Positions 28,201 to 42,500 of a stretch of DNA of 64,000 nucleotides are shown piece after piece. The position numbers and the translations under genes are program-made. Each line of letters opens with the position of its first letter. The stretch's first letter is position 1. Below the pieces are notes generated by a model, which saw only the letters and a list, made by a program, of their open reading frames with translations, had not been told where the DNA came from and searched no databases. Origin of the DNA: Polydactylus sextarius (taxonomy: Eukaryota; Chordata; Actinopteri; Polynemidae); contig CM028927.1 in NCBI GenBank assembly GCA_016801845.1, positions 15,314,501 through 15,378,500 on the forward strand, read 5' to 3'.

Positions 28201-31200
28201 GAGTGTCACTGCATCCTCGACTGTTAACAGTGAAAAGAGTCTTCGTCCTCACAGTGAGGATGTAGTTTATGGAGCGCTGTACGACTCACTTCTCCCCAAG
28301 AGTTTTATCTCTGAGTTGATGTCATCCCTCTTAAACCCTCCAACACAGATCTGTTCAGAGACGACATATCTGAAGGCCAGATCAGAACCTGTCATGGTTA
28401 AAACTCTTGATGAATGGCAAACAGAGACTAATGTCATGTACTCTTGTGTGTCATCTTCCCAAGACATCTCCGCTAGCAAAGAAAATGATACTGAAAACAG
28501 TATACCCAACAACTTTAAAGTAGCTTCTACCAGTGAGAACTCCAGCTTTAATTCCCAGCATCATAGTTCTACCAGTCTTCAAACAGACATGGATGTCCAC
28601 CACAAATATCTCCCCACCTCCCTCAGTTCAGCTACTGAGTCAGCTGGTAACCATGTCCCTGATTCAGAGCTGACTCGCCCTCATTCACAGATAAAATCAA
28701 AAAGTATTAGTCCCATTCACAACACTGTTGGGTCACTCCCTGTGGTTCAGAACTCTGCCCCTCCCATTTCTGAATGTATGATGTCCCACGGGACAAATAC
28801 TCAAGTTACTGGCTCAAAACGGAGAGTGATCCTGGTCAAACAGTTAGACACCGACGAGGGGAACGCCGTCTCTGGCTATCACTCTTGGGCTTCCAGAAAA
28901 ATGAGTGCGACTAACAGCCCTGAGATGAAAAATGACACAACAGATTTTTTTTACGTTGCTTCTGGTTCTGGACTGTCCGATGGGAGTGAGCGGCCTTTGA
29001 GTCCACCATATCTGAGCATGGGATCAGATGATGGCAGTATCATGGAGGTCTACTACAGCGCTCAAGAAGACAACACAGAAGAGAGCGGGGAAGAAGAGAT
29101 GAACACAACAAATGAAAGACAAGACATTTGTGTTGTAGACGATGTGAGAGAGATGGAGTGGAGGGAGATTGAAGAAACAGGGAAAGGCAGTAAAGATAAG
29201 GGGAGTTTGGGGATAGTAATTGTTAAAATGGAGAAAGAGGGAGGCAAGATAGGGAAAGAGGAAAAGAACGAAGATCCCAATAGCCAGACTGAAGTGCAGC
29301 AACAGCAAGGAGGTCAGATGGCAGAAGCTCAGGTGCACCAAGCTCAAGTGTCTGACTTTCTTACAAGCAGTGATGCAAACAATCCTGAGGAAGAAACAAC
29401 AACTACAGCGTTGCCACAGATGAAAGAAGAGGGGGAGGAGAGGAGAATGGAGGAGTTAGTGGCCACACCGGTTCAGCAGGTGAACACAGTGATGGTATGC
29501 GAAGTTGTTCCACCCTCCAGTGAGCCACACAGGCAGGGGGAGGGGTCAGAGGAAAACTGGACCGAGCATTTGAAAAGACAAGACCACCTCATCGGAGACC
29601 AAGAGATTCAGTATCAGAATTTGAAAGAAATCAGGAGTTCTGAATATGAACAGACAGCTTTCATTAACGCACCAGAGGTAAATGTGATTGAACCCACATG
29701 GGGACAGGCAAAAGAGCAAATTCAGCTGACTGCAGACAAGAGAGAAGAACCGAGCAAAGAAAGCACTGAAACTGATAGTAAGGCTACAACGAGAGCAGTC
29801 ACGGACGCTGAGCTGCAATTAGATGCCACAGAGATTGAACACAATAGGACTCTGCAGAGTAGTGGGTGGGTGGATACAATTACTCAGAGCACAGACAAAG
29901 AGAGGAGAGTGCAAGAACAGGTGGCAGTCGAGCTGTCAACCTTGAACGCAGAAACACATCGGTCCAATACTGATCCTGCAGAGCCAGAGAGACACGAGCA
30001 TCCGACAGGAGCCCATCCTGACTCGGATCGGGGGTAAGTGACAAATCTGATAGTGCTGATTCCAAGAAAGTGAAGTAGTTAAATGACCAGTAATACACTT
30101 TATTTTCTTGTAAAGCCTGTGTGTAACTGATTGTTATGTTTCTGGGCCATTAAGGGAAAGTGCAACAAGTGTGAAAGTGCAGCAAGTCAGTGAGTTATTT
30201 AGGCAATGTTCTCAATGTTGTCCTTAGATAAATTCCAGCACCTGTAGCTGTGGGGAAATGTGGCCTGTGGCGTTTGTTGGATGTACAAACTACTGCTGGT
30301 GTCCTGTTAATTTAAATTGATATAAATTTGCTGTCGAGACTGTAAATGGGTAATTTTAACTTTGTTTGTTTTTAACTGTGGTGTAGAGGTCAGCAGTGGA
30401 TAAACTGAGCTGCTTTGTTTACCCACAGACCTGTTTATATACTGTGGGTCTGAATGCACCATATGTTAACAACTCAACACCACTGGCTATTTTGAGCTGT
30501 TCCTGAGCCAACTATTGATTTGCTCAAGCATTTTTAATCCACACATCACACGTCATGATCCAATGAAGGAGACAAGCAGAAAGTTGATTGATTTTTCTTG
30601 TCCACTGTGTTTGCTCAACTCTGAGCCACCATTCAGTACAATACTGGGTGCAATATTGATTTGTTGTCGTCAGCTCACACACTGGAGTAGTACTCAATAA
30701 CAGTGTTCAGGACTGAATACACTCCACATAGTTTTTGATCGATCTTGGAGAAAAAAAGGCATTTTATGACTCCCTAAATGCACTGAATCGAATCTTTTAA
30801 AAGAACAAAAAACTCTCACTTACTGCAAATTAATACTTAATTTCCATATTGTTTAATATATCCATTATTTTCTTTTCCACTTAACTGATTAACTTCTTAA
30901 TTTATAAGATGACAAATTCACATTAAAGTTCCCTGAACTCACAATAACTGAACTCACAATAACTGAACTCACAATAACGTCTTCAGTTTGTAAACTGATC
31001 TTTAGCAGATTTTTACATTTGATAAACTGGGACCATTGGGATCTCCAGGTAACAGAAAGAAATGTATTTGGGCTGTCTTTAGGCCACTTGTAATAAATGC
31101 TGTGAAAACTGATCAACAGATTCATCTACAATGATGATAAGTACAATCATCTATCTATATCTATCCATCTATACATCTATCTTTACAAATAAGACCCCAG

Positions 31201-34200
31201 TTTATTCTGGTTAGACAACATGTTGTGACAGGTGAAGTTTTGATTTACATGCCACAATGATAATCTGCATCTTGCTAACCCATTCATCTAACTCAGTCAT
31301 GTTTAGGAATCAGAATTAGGAATTTTTTTTTTTTAATGACTGAAGCTGGCATCTGATCAAGTATTTTAATTCACACCTGTGAACAAGCTTCAATGTAATT
31401 TTACAAGGAAGAACCTGAAGGGCTTTTGAAGACATGACCATACCTTGACCATGAAATATCCAAACAAAACTAGTTTAAGCAGTTGTTGTTACTGCTGTTG
31501 TCCCTTTTTTTTTTTTTTTTTAATTTTCTGAAATTTTCTAAATTTCTGAGGAGGAAGGACATTGATTTGTAACACATGATGTGACAGGATGCCATCATCA
31601 TTTACCATAAATGAAGAAAAAAAACATACACCTTTTGTCTTTATGTGCATCACAAGATCCATTATATATTAACCACCGTGTTGACTCCTCAAACTCAACT
31701 TATGTTGTTGTTTATTCATAATGAATTTGACTATTCTATTCTATTTTTTCATCTATTTTTCTCAAGTCTCTGCTGCCACAAGATGGCAGCAGAGACTTGA
31801 GTTGAGTATACAGTAGACAGAAACTGAAGATGAATTAGGTTCATCAGATAAGGAGGAAAAGACATCTATTGTAAATGTAAATAACAACAGAACAGTCGGT
31901 TTTGGTAAATAAATGTCAATATGTCAAACAATGTCAAAAAAGAAAGCAAAGATTTTTTTTTTTTTTTTTTTCCTCCTACTATCTGCCAACAAACAGGTTG
32001 TGGCCTCCAACGCAGTTTCTGGTGAAGAGGTATGCTGATGTTCACTGAAAGACAAATAAAGCTTTTATCCAGCCCCACCTGTCCTGCAGGCTTCTTCTGT
32101 AGCTAACTCAGGAGGAGTAAGACTTAGCCCACCTTCCTCCACTGTCAAAGATGTGTGGCTGTTTTCATTGAAAACCGATGCAGCCAAACTGCATCGGTAA
32201 TTTAAAACCAAAAAAGTATTTTCATTTCATTAGTAGTGTTATTGTTTTTCTGTCTTGCTCCAAATCTGACAGAGATGCGGTTTCATGGTTATGTCTCTGT
32301 GAGGCTTTAGATTTAAAGCCAGTTGAGCCACTTAAAAGTCTTTTTAGTCAGAACTCTACTGCAGAGCTTTTTCTTTTGTTTGTCTTTCAAGTGTGACTGA
32401 CTCGCTGTTGTCTGACAGCTTACTGGAGTCACATGTGGAATGACAAACCTGTAGAGAATTCCCTCCACTGTAAATCTACTTTTGTCCACAAAACATGTGA
32501 AGGGAATTTAAACCACACCTTAACCTGACTGAAGTCATCATCAGGAAATCCTTCGACTTAACACTTTAACAGACCAGGGTCATTGCTGTGAATATCAGTT
32601 GTTTCAACTAATTTTCTAACAGGTCCCAAACACATTAACAGACCCATTCACGGAATCACTTAAAATAATTAATCTAAATTAAACTAATGTGAAAATATAA
32701 CATCTTCTTATGTCCTATTCATCCTATTTTTCCTATTAGTTAGGATGCAAATCATATGTCCATCTATCATATCCTTAATGTTGACTTTGTATGACTGTCG
32801 TGCCACTGCTAATGTCATGGTATGAAGACAATGTTTGGCTGTTAATCCTGATAATTAGACCACAAATGTGTCAGCAAATTTATCTGAGTAGTTGTGATGT
32901 TTTTGTTTTGAATCTCTCTACCATGATTTAAACTGAAGCTCTTGCCTGAGTACAGATAAGCTCCAGGATGTTTGACAGTGAGACAGCTGGTAGCTCTCAC
33001 TCACCAGTAGCACCACTACAAGATGATTTAGAGAAAAAAAAAAAAAAAAAAAAAAAAAACAGGTTACTGGGTTTTTTTTTTCTTCTTTACTTGTCCTGTA
33101 ATGATGATAAGCCGGGTGTATTTCCATGTGAGCTGACTGCCTGAATGTGTCCTGCTATTTACACAGAAGCCTAAGTTCAAAGTCAATATTAATAAAGGTT
33201 TCACCTTAGATGCACTTTCAAACCTTTTTTGTGTTTTGAATGTGTTTTTTTTTTTTTTTTTTTTTTTTGGTTTTTTTTTCTGGAGACATTCAAACATCTT
33301 AGGCATTCAGCTGTAGCTTTTACGTGCACATGGTTGTCATTTTTTTTTTTTCTTGACAGAGAGGGACAGAGGCTATTGTTTTGCATGTTGGGCTCAACTG
33401 CATGGTGATCACATACCAACATATTTTCTTACATATGAGGGAAGATTTATCAGCACAGGCTGAAGAGAATAGACATTTACTGTATTCTTTGATCCTCAGA
33501 TTTGCATATACATTACACAGTGGTCTAAATCTGTAGTACATTATTCATTCACATATATAATTTCAAGGTTAGTTTTCTTTTCATGTGTGACGCTTCAAAA
33601 ATTCCTCTGTATCACTCTGAACTACAGCTCCTTAGGTCTTGAGATGCTTGTCGAGGCTAGTACATGTATGTAGATGTTGATTTACAGGTGTGTTTGTGCG
33701 CGCGCACACACAGTGGACAATGTACCGTTTATGTCTCTTCACCTGTTTCCTGGGGTGTCAGGAGTGAATTTGAATGTTACAGTGAAGTCTAGGAGGAGGT
33801 TTGAGTTGGATCTGTGTCTCTGGGGAAATCTGAACCTATGGGAAGAAAAAAAAAAACATTACCACTTATGTAACAAACTAAGTTGGATCTGTAGAGACAG
33901 AAGTTGAGACTGCAGTCGTACCTATTGACTTGTTGATAATGATGTCTTCATTGCTACACAGTCTGACTTAGAAATGCTTTGGACTTTGTTCTTTGTACAC
34001 TAAATATGTGTGAAATATTCAACTTAAAAAAGCATTTTAATAACCTTGTTTTTTGTGGTTGTTGAGTAGAAATTACTATAGTCACTACATAACACATTGA
34101 AGTTACCGTACTGATTGCATTACCATCACATCCACAATCACATCATGCTGTGACCTTTAAGGGCTTTCTCTTCTTCTCCACATTGCTGTTAAGCAAGTAA

Positions 34201-37200
34201 ATTTTATTCTCATGACCTTTTAATAATCCCACTGAGACGTTTTCAAGGTGTGTCTTTGGAGCCTCGGAGCTGTTAAGTGTAATAATGTCTGCACCATCAA
34301 ATAGTTCTGGGGTCTAATGTCATGTTTGGTGACAGTGAGTCATATTTTGTAAAAACCATTCCATCATTTACCGGTAACAACCCACATAGTGAGCAAAACG
34401 ACTTTTATCTAACTCCACCTCGACTGATTGGAAGGTCAAATGATTCACTGGTTGATCGAGTTCAGAGTCGTTGCTGGACGAGAGGAAATCTTTCTTGACA
34501 TTCAACTTAGTGTTAAACACAGTAAATGACTATAAATCACATTCTGAACGCAGCTTATCTGTGGTTCAATAACAGGAAAAGCAATTTCATTGAACTTTTT
34601 CAGAGAAGTTTTAGTTTTTTTCCCCGACTATTTCAGGATCCAAACTTATTTTTCATTTTGACTCTGTTGACTTTGGGTATCTTCGGTTGTTAGCTGACTG
34701 TGTTTTTTAATGTACACTTGGTCCTCCCACTGCAAACTGGTTAGTTTTACAACTCTTTATCTTTAGAGCAAAAGTTTTCCTCAGTGTTTGTTCTTTCTTC
34801 TTCCCAGTTTCCACATTTTCATTTCTTTCAAGCATGAAATGTCTTACATGCAGATAAAATAAATTAGTCAGACAATGAAAGCTTTGTAAACATCATTTGA
34901 CATTGCATGCAAGTCAAGATATTCAAAGTAGCTTTGTGTAATTTGCATTGTTAGCATTACATGGTGAACACACCCTCGAGAGAAAGCAGCTGTTTCTTAT
35001 GTTGTGGATCAGCTGGAATTATTAAATCAGACACTCACTTTATATTTTATTTTTGGTTTTTGAAAGACATTGTCTTTATTTTGTTTTTCTTTTTTTCTCC
35101 AGGTCCCCGACAGTTTCAGGTTCCAACATAGCAGCTTTTGAAGTGTTTGCTTCTGAAAGTCAGCAGACAAACACTGACCAGGAATTGTTAGATAAAATGA
35201 GTTCAGGCTACAGCAGCCTGAGCACCAGACTGACCCTGAGGAACATATCTCCTCCTGAAGAGGATGATTCCAAATTCCAAAATCGTTTCCATAAAATGTC
35301 TCTGATCACTGAGGTTGACGGCCTCAGAAAGGACACAGAGGACTCGAACACCACACGCTCGGTCACAACTGTGACTGAGTCAAATGGAACAAACATCGAA
35401 CCAGGTTACAGATGGAGAAATAAGTTTGAGGGTGTTACTCAGTATAAACAACAGACATCTGAGGATTCTTCTTCTGACTCTCTGAGTTACAGTGTGTCTG
35501 ACACCTACTCCAGTACCTCCACCTTGTCATCCTCTGGTTTCCCTGAGGCTACTGCATACAAACCTCTCAGCGACACATATTCTTCCCCCACCCTTGGCGA
35601 CAGGCTCAGAACTGCAGTTTATGTGAGCCATGAGAGCGAGCCGGCGGCAGAACAGAAAGATGAGTGGAGGAGGAGCTTGGTGATACAGGAGGAGCCTTCT
35701 GCACCTGCAGGTGAAAGAGAGGGACAGAGAGAGGGAGAGGCAGAGTCAGTGAGGATACAGTCACGCTGGGACACACAACAGCACCCTGTGTCAAGTTTCT
35801 CCTCTACGTTCCAAACCGGCCAAACCGAAGCTCTCAAAGAAGGCGACAACAACGAGTCAACTGAGTTTTCCGGACTGTTCAAGGCCACACTTGTGGAGCT
35901 GGTCTCTGACCCTGCAGCTCCTCCCTCCACTCCCCCTGCCTCCCCCGACGCAGAGTCATCCAGCCAATTTGAAATGGATAGCCTGGTGGATACCCTGAAG
36001 AGCATGGGTCCTGCCCATAGGCCCAGGAGCATGGGCCTACGTCCACACACTCAGACCATTTCCTCCCTGCCTCCCATCGACGAGGATGCTTTCAGCCCTG
36101 CCACCTCTGATGGCCCCGGCTCCCTCACCAGCCCCTCAAAAACAGGCACCGTAAATGGATTTTGCTCTCTGCCAGCTGATCTGGGACTGGGGAGGAACAC
36201 CAACCGGGACAGTCGTTCTCCACTCCAGTTAATGAAACAGGGCCTGCAGGTATAGTGCACTGAATACCAGTGGACACTTTCTATATATATAATTCAGCTT
36301 TCAAAACAGATCATGGTTTTCACTATGCAATAGTGAAATCTTGTTTTCACTGTTTATTTTACTCCAAACCTAATTGTTGTAACTTAGTTGCTGATCCACA
36401 GTATTGAAATGTAAAAAAATCAGAACAATCATTAATGAATGCATATGTTGTAGATCTGATGTTTCTTACAAGGCTGATCTTTGCTGGATAGGCCTGGTAA
36501 CTGATTGCTGTACTGAATGCATGTACTCACTCACCTGCAGGAGCAGCAGCTGCAGCCTGGAACAAGAGGCCTGAACATGCCCCTGAGAGCATCTGCTACA
36601 AGTAGTATCGTAATGAAAACGTCCTCTGACACCACCGAGGTGCTCAATGGAAATGGAGTAGTTCCCAACACAGGCTCTCGTCTAGACAACAGCGTAATCT
36701 TCGGAAGCTACAGGCCACTGTCCATCGACCAATCCATGGAAAATGGAAAGACCCATCGCTCGGTCTTCCGCACTAGCTCGCTCCCAGAAACGGGGCTTTC
36801 AAACGATCGCATCAGCAAACCCAAAGAGCCTGGCGATGTGGCGGGCAGCCGCTTTGATCGTTTCTCCTTCCTTTTGAATTCCTCCTCTTCCTCATCAGGC
36901 TCCTTGACTGGGGTTGACGACCCTCGTATGAGTCGGGCTCCATCACTCGGCATGACTTCGCCGCCCTCCAGCAACAGTCCCACTCGCATACTCAGCCCCA
37001 CAGGCTCCATTGACCTTCACAGGTCCTTCACTACCACAGACTCTCCCTTATCTTTCTCTGGTCAAACACAGGGGATGGGGATGGGCTTAGGTACCGGGAC
37101 AATGGGAACTCCCATCCTGCAGAGGAGCTTCAGCAGCGACTCTGGCCTGAGTGTCAACAGCATGCATGGAGGGCCTCACTTTCAGAGCAGAGAACCTGAG

Positions 37201-39495
37201 CCTGACAAGAATTTAGCTCTGAAATACAGAGCCTTTCCTGATGCTTATGTGAGTATTGTCCTTTCACTGATGAGACACATGCACACACTTTACGATTAAC
37301 ACGTAAAATCTGCATTTATCCAGTGACACAAAGTGTCTTTTATCTGATTTTTATCTGATCTTTTGACATACCAAGCTTTGGTTGAATTGGTGGCCATATC
37401 TACGCATGTTAACAAGCTATGATCTCCATTTCTCTTAATACATGTCAATCTTTGTATAAATCCATGTTTACTTATCATGCATACAGCTCTAAGCCAGACT
37501 CTCAGATCTATTCTCCTCACTGTTGTAAAACAAACAACAGGTCAGTTCACAATAGGTCCGAGAGATGATTTCACATGCGGTTTGTTGCGCACACAGGAAA
37601 TGGCCCTCTTTGTGTGGCTGTTGTTGCATACCTTCACATTGTAACATTTAACAGTTGTGGAGCTTCTTAATTCAATATTCAATATTTGTAGAGCTGAGTC
37701 TCGTATTCACCTGTACATATTAGGTACATGCTATTCCCACTAAGCATCACAAAATCAGATAAAGTAGGAGGAGGAGGAGGAGGAGGAGGAGGAGGCGTGT
37801 AGCCCAACTTCTATCTGCACATGTACGCACTTGCTCTTCCAATGAACTATTTGTTTGTGCATGTGAAGGCACTTAGCTGATTAGGGCATGTCTCAAAATG
37901 ATTTTTACTGGCAAGAAGGAGAAAGTATATTCACACGTGTCGCAGCATTAAACACACACCCACTCTCTCTCTCTCACATTCCCATTTCTCTGTGTTTTTT
38001 GGTGATCAAACCTAATTATCAAATGCGTTGTCACTTTCAGTTGCTTTTCCTGTTTTACACCTCTGGCAGTAAAAACACACAGACAAATAAACTGGCAAAG
38101 AAACAATTAAAAAAAAAGGTTTTCTTAAAATGGCTTCACACTTTGTGAACTATTAGCTATCATTATAAACCATTAAAGAGTGTGAAGGCATTAGATGCCA
38201 AAAAGTGGCATCCACTGCTTTCACACTGCAACTACAGAAGAGACCCCTGAGGGAAAATAGCATTGCTGCAACAAGTAGTAAAACAAGGTCTTTAAACTCT
38301 GCTGTTCTAATGATGTTGTAGAATAGTTTTTGTCTATCGGGGCTCTGTGAATTGCACACAGTAGTGATGTTATTTCTGACCATGTAAATATAAAAGGAGT
38401 GTCAGCAGGACTCTGGAAGCGTAAGAAGTTGTACATTTGGCAGCTGTAATACAAATATTTGCACAGTATTTTCATTCATATTCTAGCAGTGCTGCAGTTT
38501 CTCCTCAGTGGTTCAAGGTGCAGCACATTTCACTAACTCAGCCTCTTAGAATGATACTGGATTCTGTCAAAAATAAATGCTACTGTCATTTAGAAAATGA
38601 CTTTTATTTAAATCTGGCCAACAGACCAGAACAGCAAAATGGCCTTTATCAGTAAAAGTAGTGTGTCAGAGTCCGCTTATGACTTATGGCAACAGGGGTA
38701 TGTTTTATAGATTCAGCCTTGCTTCAGTTCAGTTCACTGAGGAAAAACAAAAGACACAGAGAGTAAATATACCAGAAATTGTTTGTGAAGTAGTGAAGGG
38801 AGAGAGAGGGAAGAACACTTAAACAAAAACACATGACTTAAAGAAGATTTTCAACACCCCTCAGGGTTTGTGTACGCCCCTGTTTATCGAGGTGTCACTA
38901 ACTAAGTGGTGGCATAAACTAGTGAGGCATACTTAAGCAGGTGGACATAAATCGTTTTGATCATTTAATCTTGGCAGAACACTTTCTTCTCCTCTTCTTC
39001 TTCTCTTGTTTTTTTTTCTTTAAGTCTTGACAAGGCTCCCCACCCATCCCAGCTATCTGTCTGTTCCTGCAGAGACATGGCCACACCTCAGCCTTTTGTG
39101 TTTCTCCTCACATTTTCTGCTTGTTTGCTTTAACATTTGATGAAATGGAGTTGACAGGGAGAAATAAATGGGATAGCAGCTCTACACGCATGCATCACGT
39201 GTTCGCGCATATTTTGAGTATTGACTTATTTGCTGAAACTGCACATTCCATCTGCAGTGCCTAATTATTGATTGGGAAAGTTGATCATATGCCCAGGCTG
39301 CTGGGAGGGAAGGGAACCGAAGGGAAAAAGTGTCTGTGTGAGTTCAGGTTACGACTGGTGATCGAGGCAGCGGTGAGCACCTCACTCCTCATGAATGATG
39401 TAGTGGTTTGACCTTGTTTTCAGCTGTGAACTGAAGGCAAGAATAAAGAAAGAATTCACCACCAGTGTTTTGGCCTTTATTTTGGCCTTTTATTT

Positions 39496-39572
<77 letters not shown>

Positions 39573-42500
39573 ATATATATGTATGTGTATATATAAAAAG
39601 AATAATTTTGAAAGAGTGTTTGAAAGTTTTGTTGTTGATGTCACTACATAGCGCTAGTATCACACCAGCTGATCTTAGGTACACCACATCAGCATTGTTT
39701 TATCTGATTGTGTTCATTATGAGTAATATTGTTAAATTATATTACTGTTACAGATGTATTTTAATGAGGTGTATAATGACTGTTCCTGTGATTTCAAGCC
39801 AGAATTCTTTTAGGTGTCTGTCAACCAGAAAGGTTACGATACTGTGTCAGTCAAATAAGAGTATTGTCATAACATTTGTCAGTCACCCAGTTGCATCAGG
39901 CTTTTCTGGTTAAAAGTATCAGCCAACAGTTCCATGTACATATTATTGTGACATGCTAGGAGAATGTAAGTGTTGACTTTTTGTCTTTGTTGATTACGCA
40001 ACACGACAGCACGTCCTATGACAACAACGGTTTGTATACCTTGTTGAACATGTGGTTACATTAGGACATAAAGACAACATCGAGAATGAGAAACAACAGT
40101 GAGCAGACAGACTCAGTGTTATTATCATTAGTAGTTCAGTTGTCTTTGGTGAACCATGCGTACATTAAAACACAGACATAATAATAAAGCTAACAACATG
40201 AATAATATCTGGGATTCAAAGAAGTGGTCGCATCAAAATGATTGATCAAAATGAAACACATTTGCTTTGATTACAACATCACACAAGTAAAGTTAATGTC
40301 TTTACTTGAACTACTAGAACTATTTTTTTTTTGTTTTTTTTTTAAAGGGGAAATTGATATGTGGAAGGAAGGTCAATGTTTTTGTTCTTGCTCTGTGATG
40401 AGAAACTTCTGTGTTGTATGGTATGTCTGAGAGTCACTCTTTTATTTACTAGGTCAATGTTCAAAAGGCACCAGAGGGCCATTCAGCTCCTTGGCTTTCT
40501 TTCACTTAAACGTAAAAAGTAACGTAAAAAGTCATTACATCGCATGTTTTTCTAGATGCTGTACTGTTGTGGAAGTTTTGACCAAACTTCCATAACAGTG
40601 CAGCATCAAGACTTTTCAACTGAGACTGGATAAAATTCCAAATGATATTTTAGAGCAGAGAATGGCTCTAATGAGGCCTCCTGAAATAATAGCTTCAGTA
40701 GCAGGCACTCTTTGGTCAGTAACATGATCCAGATGATAGCCTGTTTCCTACAGAGCTCCCAAAGAGTAAAGGCCAGTTGATATGTGAGACTAAACACACA
40801 CACATATACACACACACACTAATCTCTCGGTTATGTCTACATGCAAATCTCCTGCTACATTCCAAGTAGCACACGTGAACATGCCAGTCTGTACTAGAGA
40901 TTTCCAGTACAGTGTTAGAGCTAACCTCAGATGAGATCGTGCTGGTGCTGTTAGTTAGAGGGTGGGGGTAGTATTGGAAATCATCAAGTTAAACAGGTAC
41001 AATGGAGGAATGTTTTCCCTCCTGTCAAACAGGTGCTTGAAGGATGAAGGATGTCCTCTGTCCTCTGGTTCCCCAACCCCACCAGAACCTGTTGTGCAGG
41101 GTGACATAAACACGGATTGTTTGGCATGTGTAAATTGAGCTGGGTGTTTCTGAAATGATTGCTGTGTTGTTGCAAATTGCATTTTTTTTTTTATTTACCT
41201 GGGTTTGGCCTAACCTTTAAAATTAGTAACGGTGACTCGTTGGTGACGAATAAAAAAAGTCAAATGGATAAATAATGTTAATGACCTATGTACAAACACG
41301 TGCTCATTTATTTTATTCTTTGTCCGTAGCTCACTAAAGAGAAAGAACATGGGAAACTCAACCCTCGTCCTGGAAAGGTGAGACCTCACACAAAATACAC
41401 ATTTATCTCATCATGACACAAGTTCCCATTCAGATTTAACAGCTGCTTTCACTGATTAACTTCAACCTGGGAAATAGGAAGTAATATCATCACTGTGGAG
41501 GATGTGTTTCTTGTGGAATGAACTCCTACTACATAAACAATCACCTTATGTTTGTTATGTTGGCAGCCGCCACAGACGGAAAGTAATAATTTAAAGGTCT
41601 GACGTTATCATTTAGCTCAAACAATTGGGGTTCTGATACAAGTCTTTTACTTGATTTCTGTTTTTCTGTTGACTGTTGTTTTCTAAGCAGCTGCTGATTT
41701 GCAATGAGCTGACAAGCTTTCTGGTCGAACTATTTGTTTCCACCAGCCTTAAAATGTCAGCGACTGACACCTTTGAACTGCATACCTGCTACTTTTGCCT
41801 GTTCCAAGGTGGCCACACACATGATTAACGTTTAAATGTCAGGCCTGCTTGTGCATGCAAGCTGAAGAGCGCACATTTTGTCATGAACGGATCCTCGCAA
41901 GACTGGAGGTGGAGCTGACATTTAGGTTTAGTTACCAGGTATTCTTCCATGCTGCAGGGAGATGGATGAAACATGTCTGTACTAAATGCGTGAGCAGATT
42001 TTTTTTTTTTTTTTTTTTCTGAAGGAAACTAGTCAATGAAGATTCAGGCTTTGGTTAACAATGAAATTCCTTTACAACAAATAAATATTTTCTCATTCAA
42101 ACTGCAGGGTTTCAGTCATGTTAGTGCTACTGTGCAAATGTTACCTCCTACCTTGACTTCTTGTCTTCAAGTGAAAAGCACAACATTTTAATCAGGATAT
42201 ATTTTCAATGGACAACATTGGATTCAATCTTTAATGTCCTGTGAAGGGGTCTTCAGCAGCACGGGATGAGCTTGTAATCTTTCGTCATTACTGTAATTCA
42301 GTTTTTTCTTGTCTGCCCCTCAATCAATCTTGCTGTCCAAGTATTAGGCTTCTCATATTGAAAGTGTCTCTCTAATCAGGATATTTTCTTTGACAAATGT
42401 AAACCACTTACAAAGTGTTACACACGATGACCTTTTAATTTAAAGATTCAAAATCATAATGAGCACAAGGCAACACCCGTCTGTCACTGCCAAACATGAC

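Larger units (their letters stand above)
30034..35102 (+). other. Fourth intron of the crystallin-domain gene
   Basis: A 5.1 kb intron, phase 2, with donor GTAAGT and acceptor TTTTCTCCAG. It carries three tandem copies of a 15-bp unit (CTGAACTCACAATAA, about 30933-30978), several long poly-A/T tracts (31505-31522, 33034-33059, 33246-33268) and two perfect hairpins (31761-31801 and 32174-32198). I see no embedded gene. Confidence 0.75.
37249..41329 (+). other. Sixth intron of the crystallin-domain gene
   Basis: A 4.1 kb intron with donor GTGAGT and acceptor GTCCGTAG. It holds a GGA tract (37766-37795), a composite TG/TA microsatellite (39495-39595) and a long imperfect palindrome (40555-40607). 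No gene is supportable. Confidence 0.75.

Noticed and set aside
29024..29347. Minus-strand open frames opposite exon 4 of the crystallin gene
   Set aside because: They are shadows of the Glu/Lys-rich coding strand, giving Ser/Leu/Phe-rich low-complexity peptides.
40555..40607. Annotation as a microRNA gene
   Set aside because: The five-base loop and total stem length are below those of normal precursors, so it is reported only as a hairpin.
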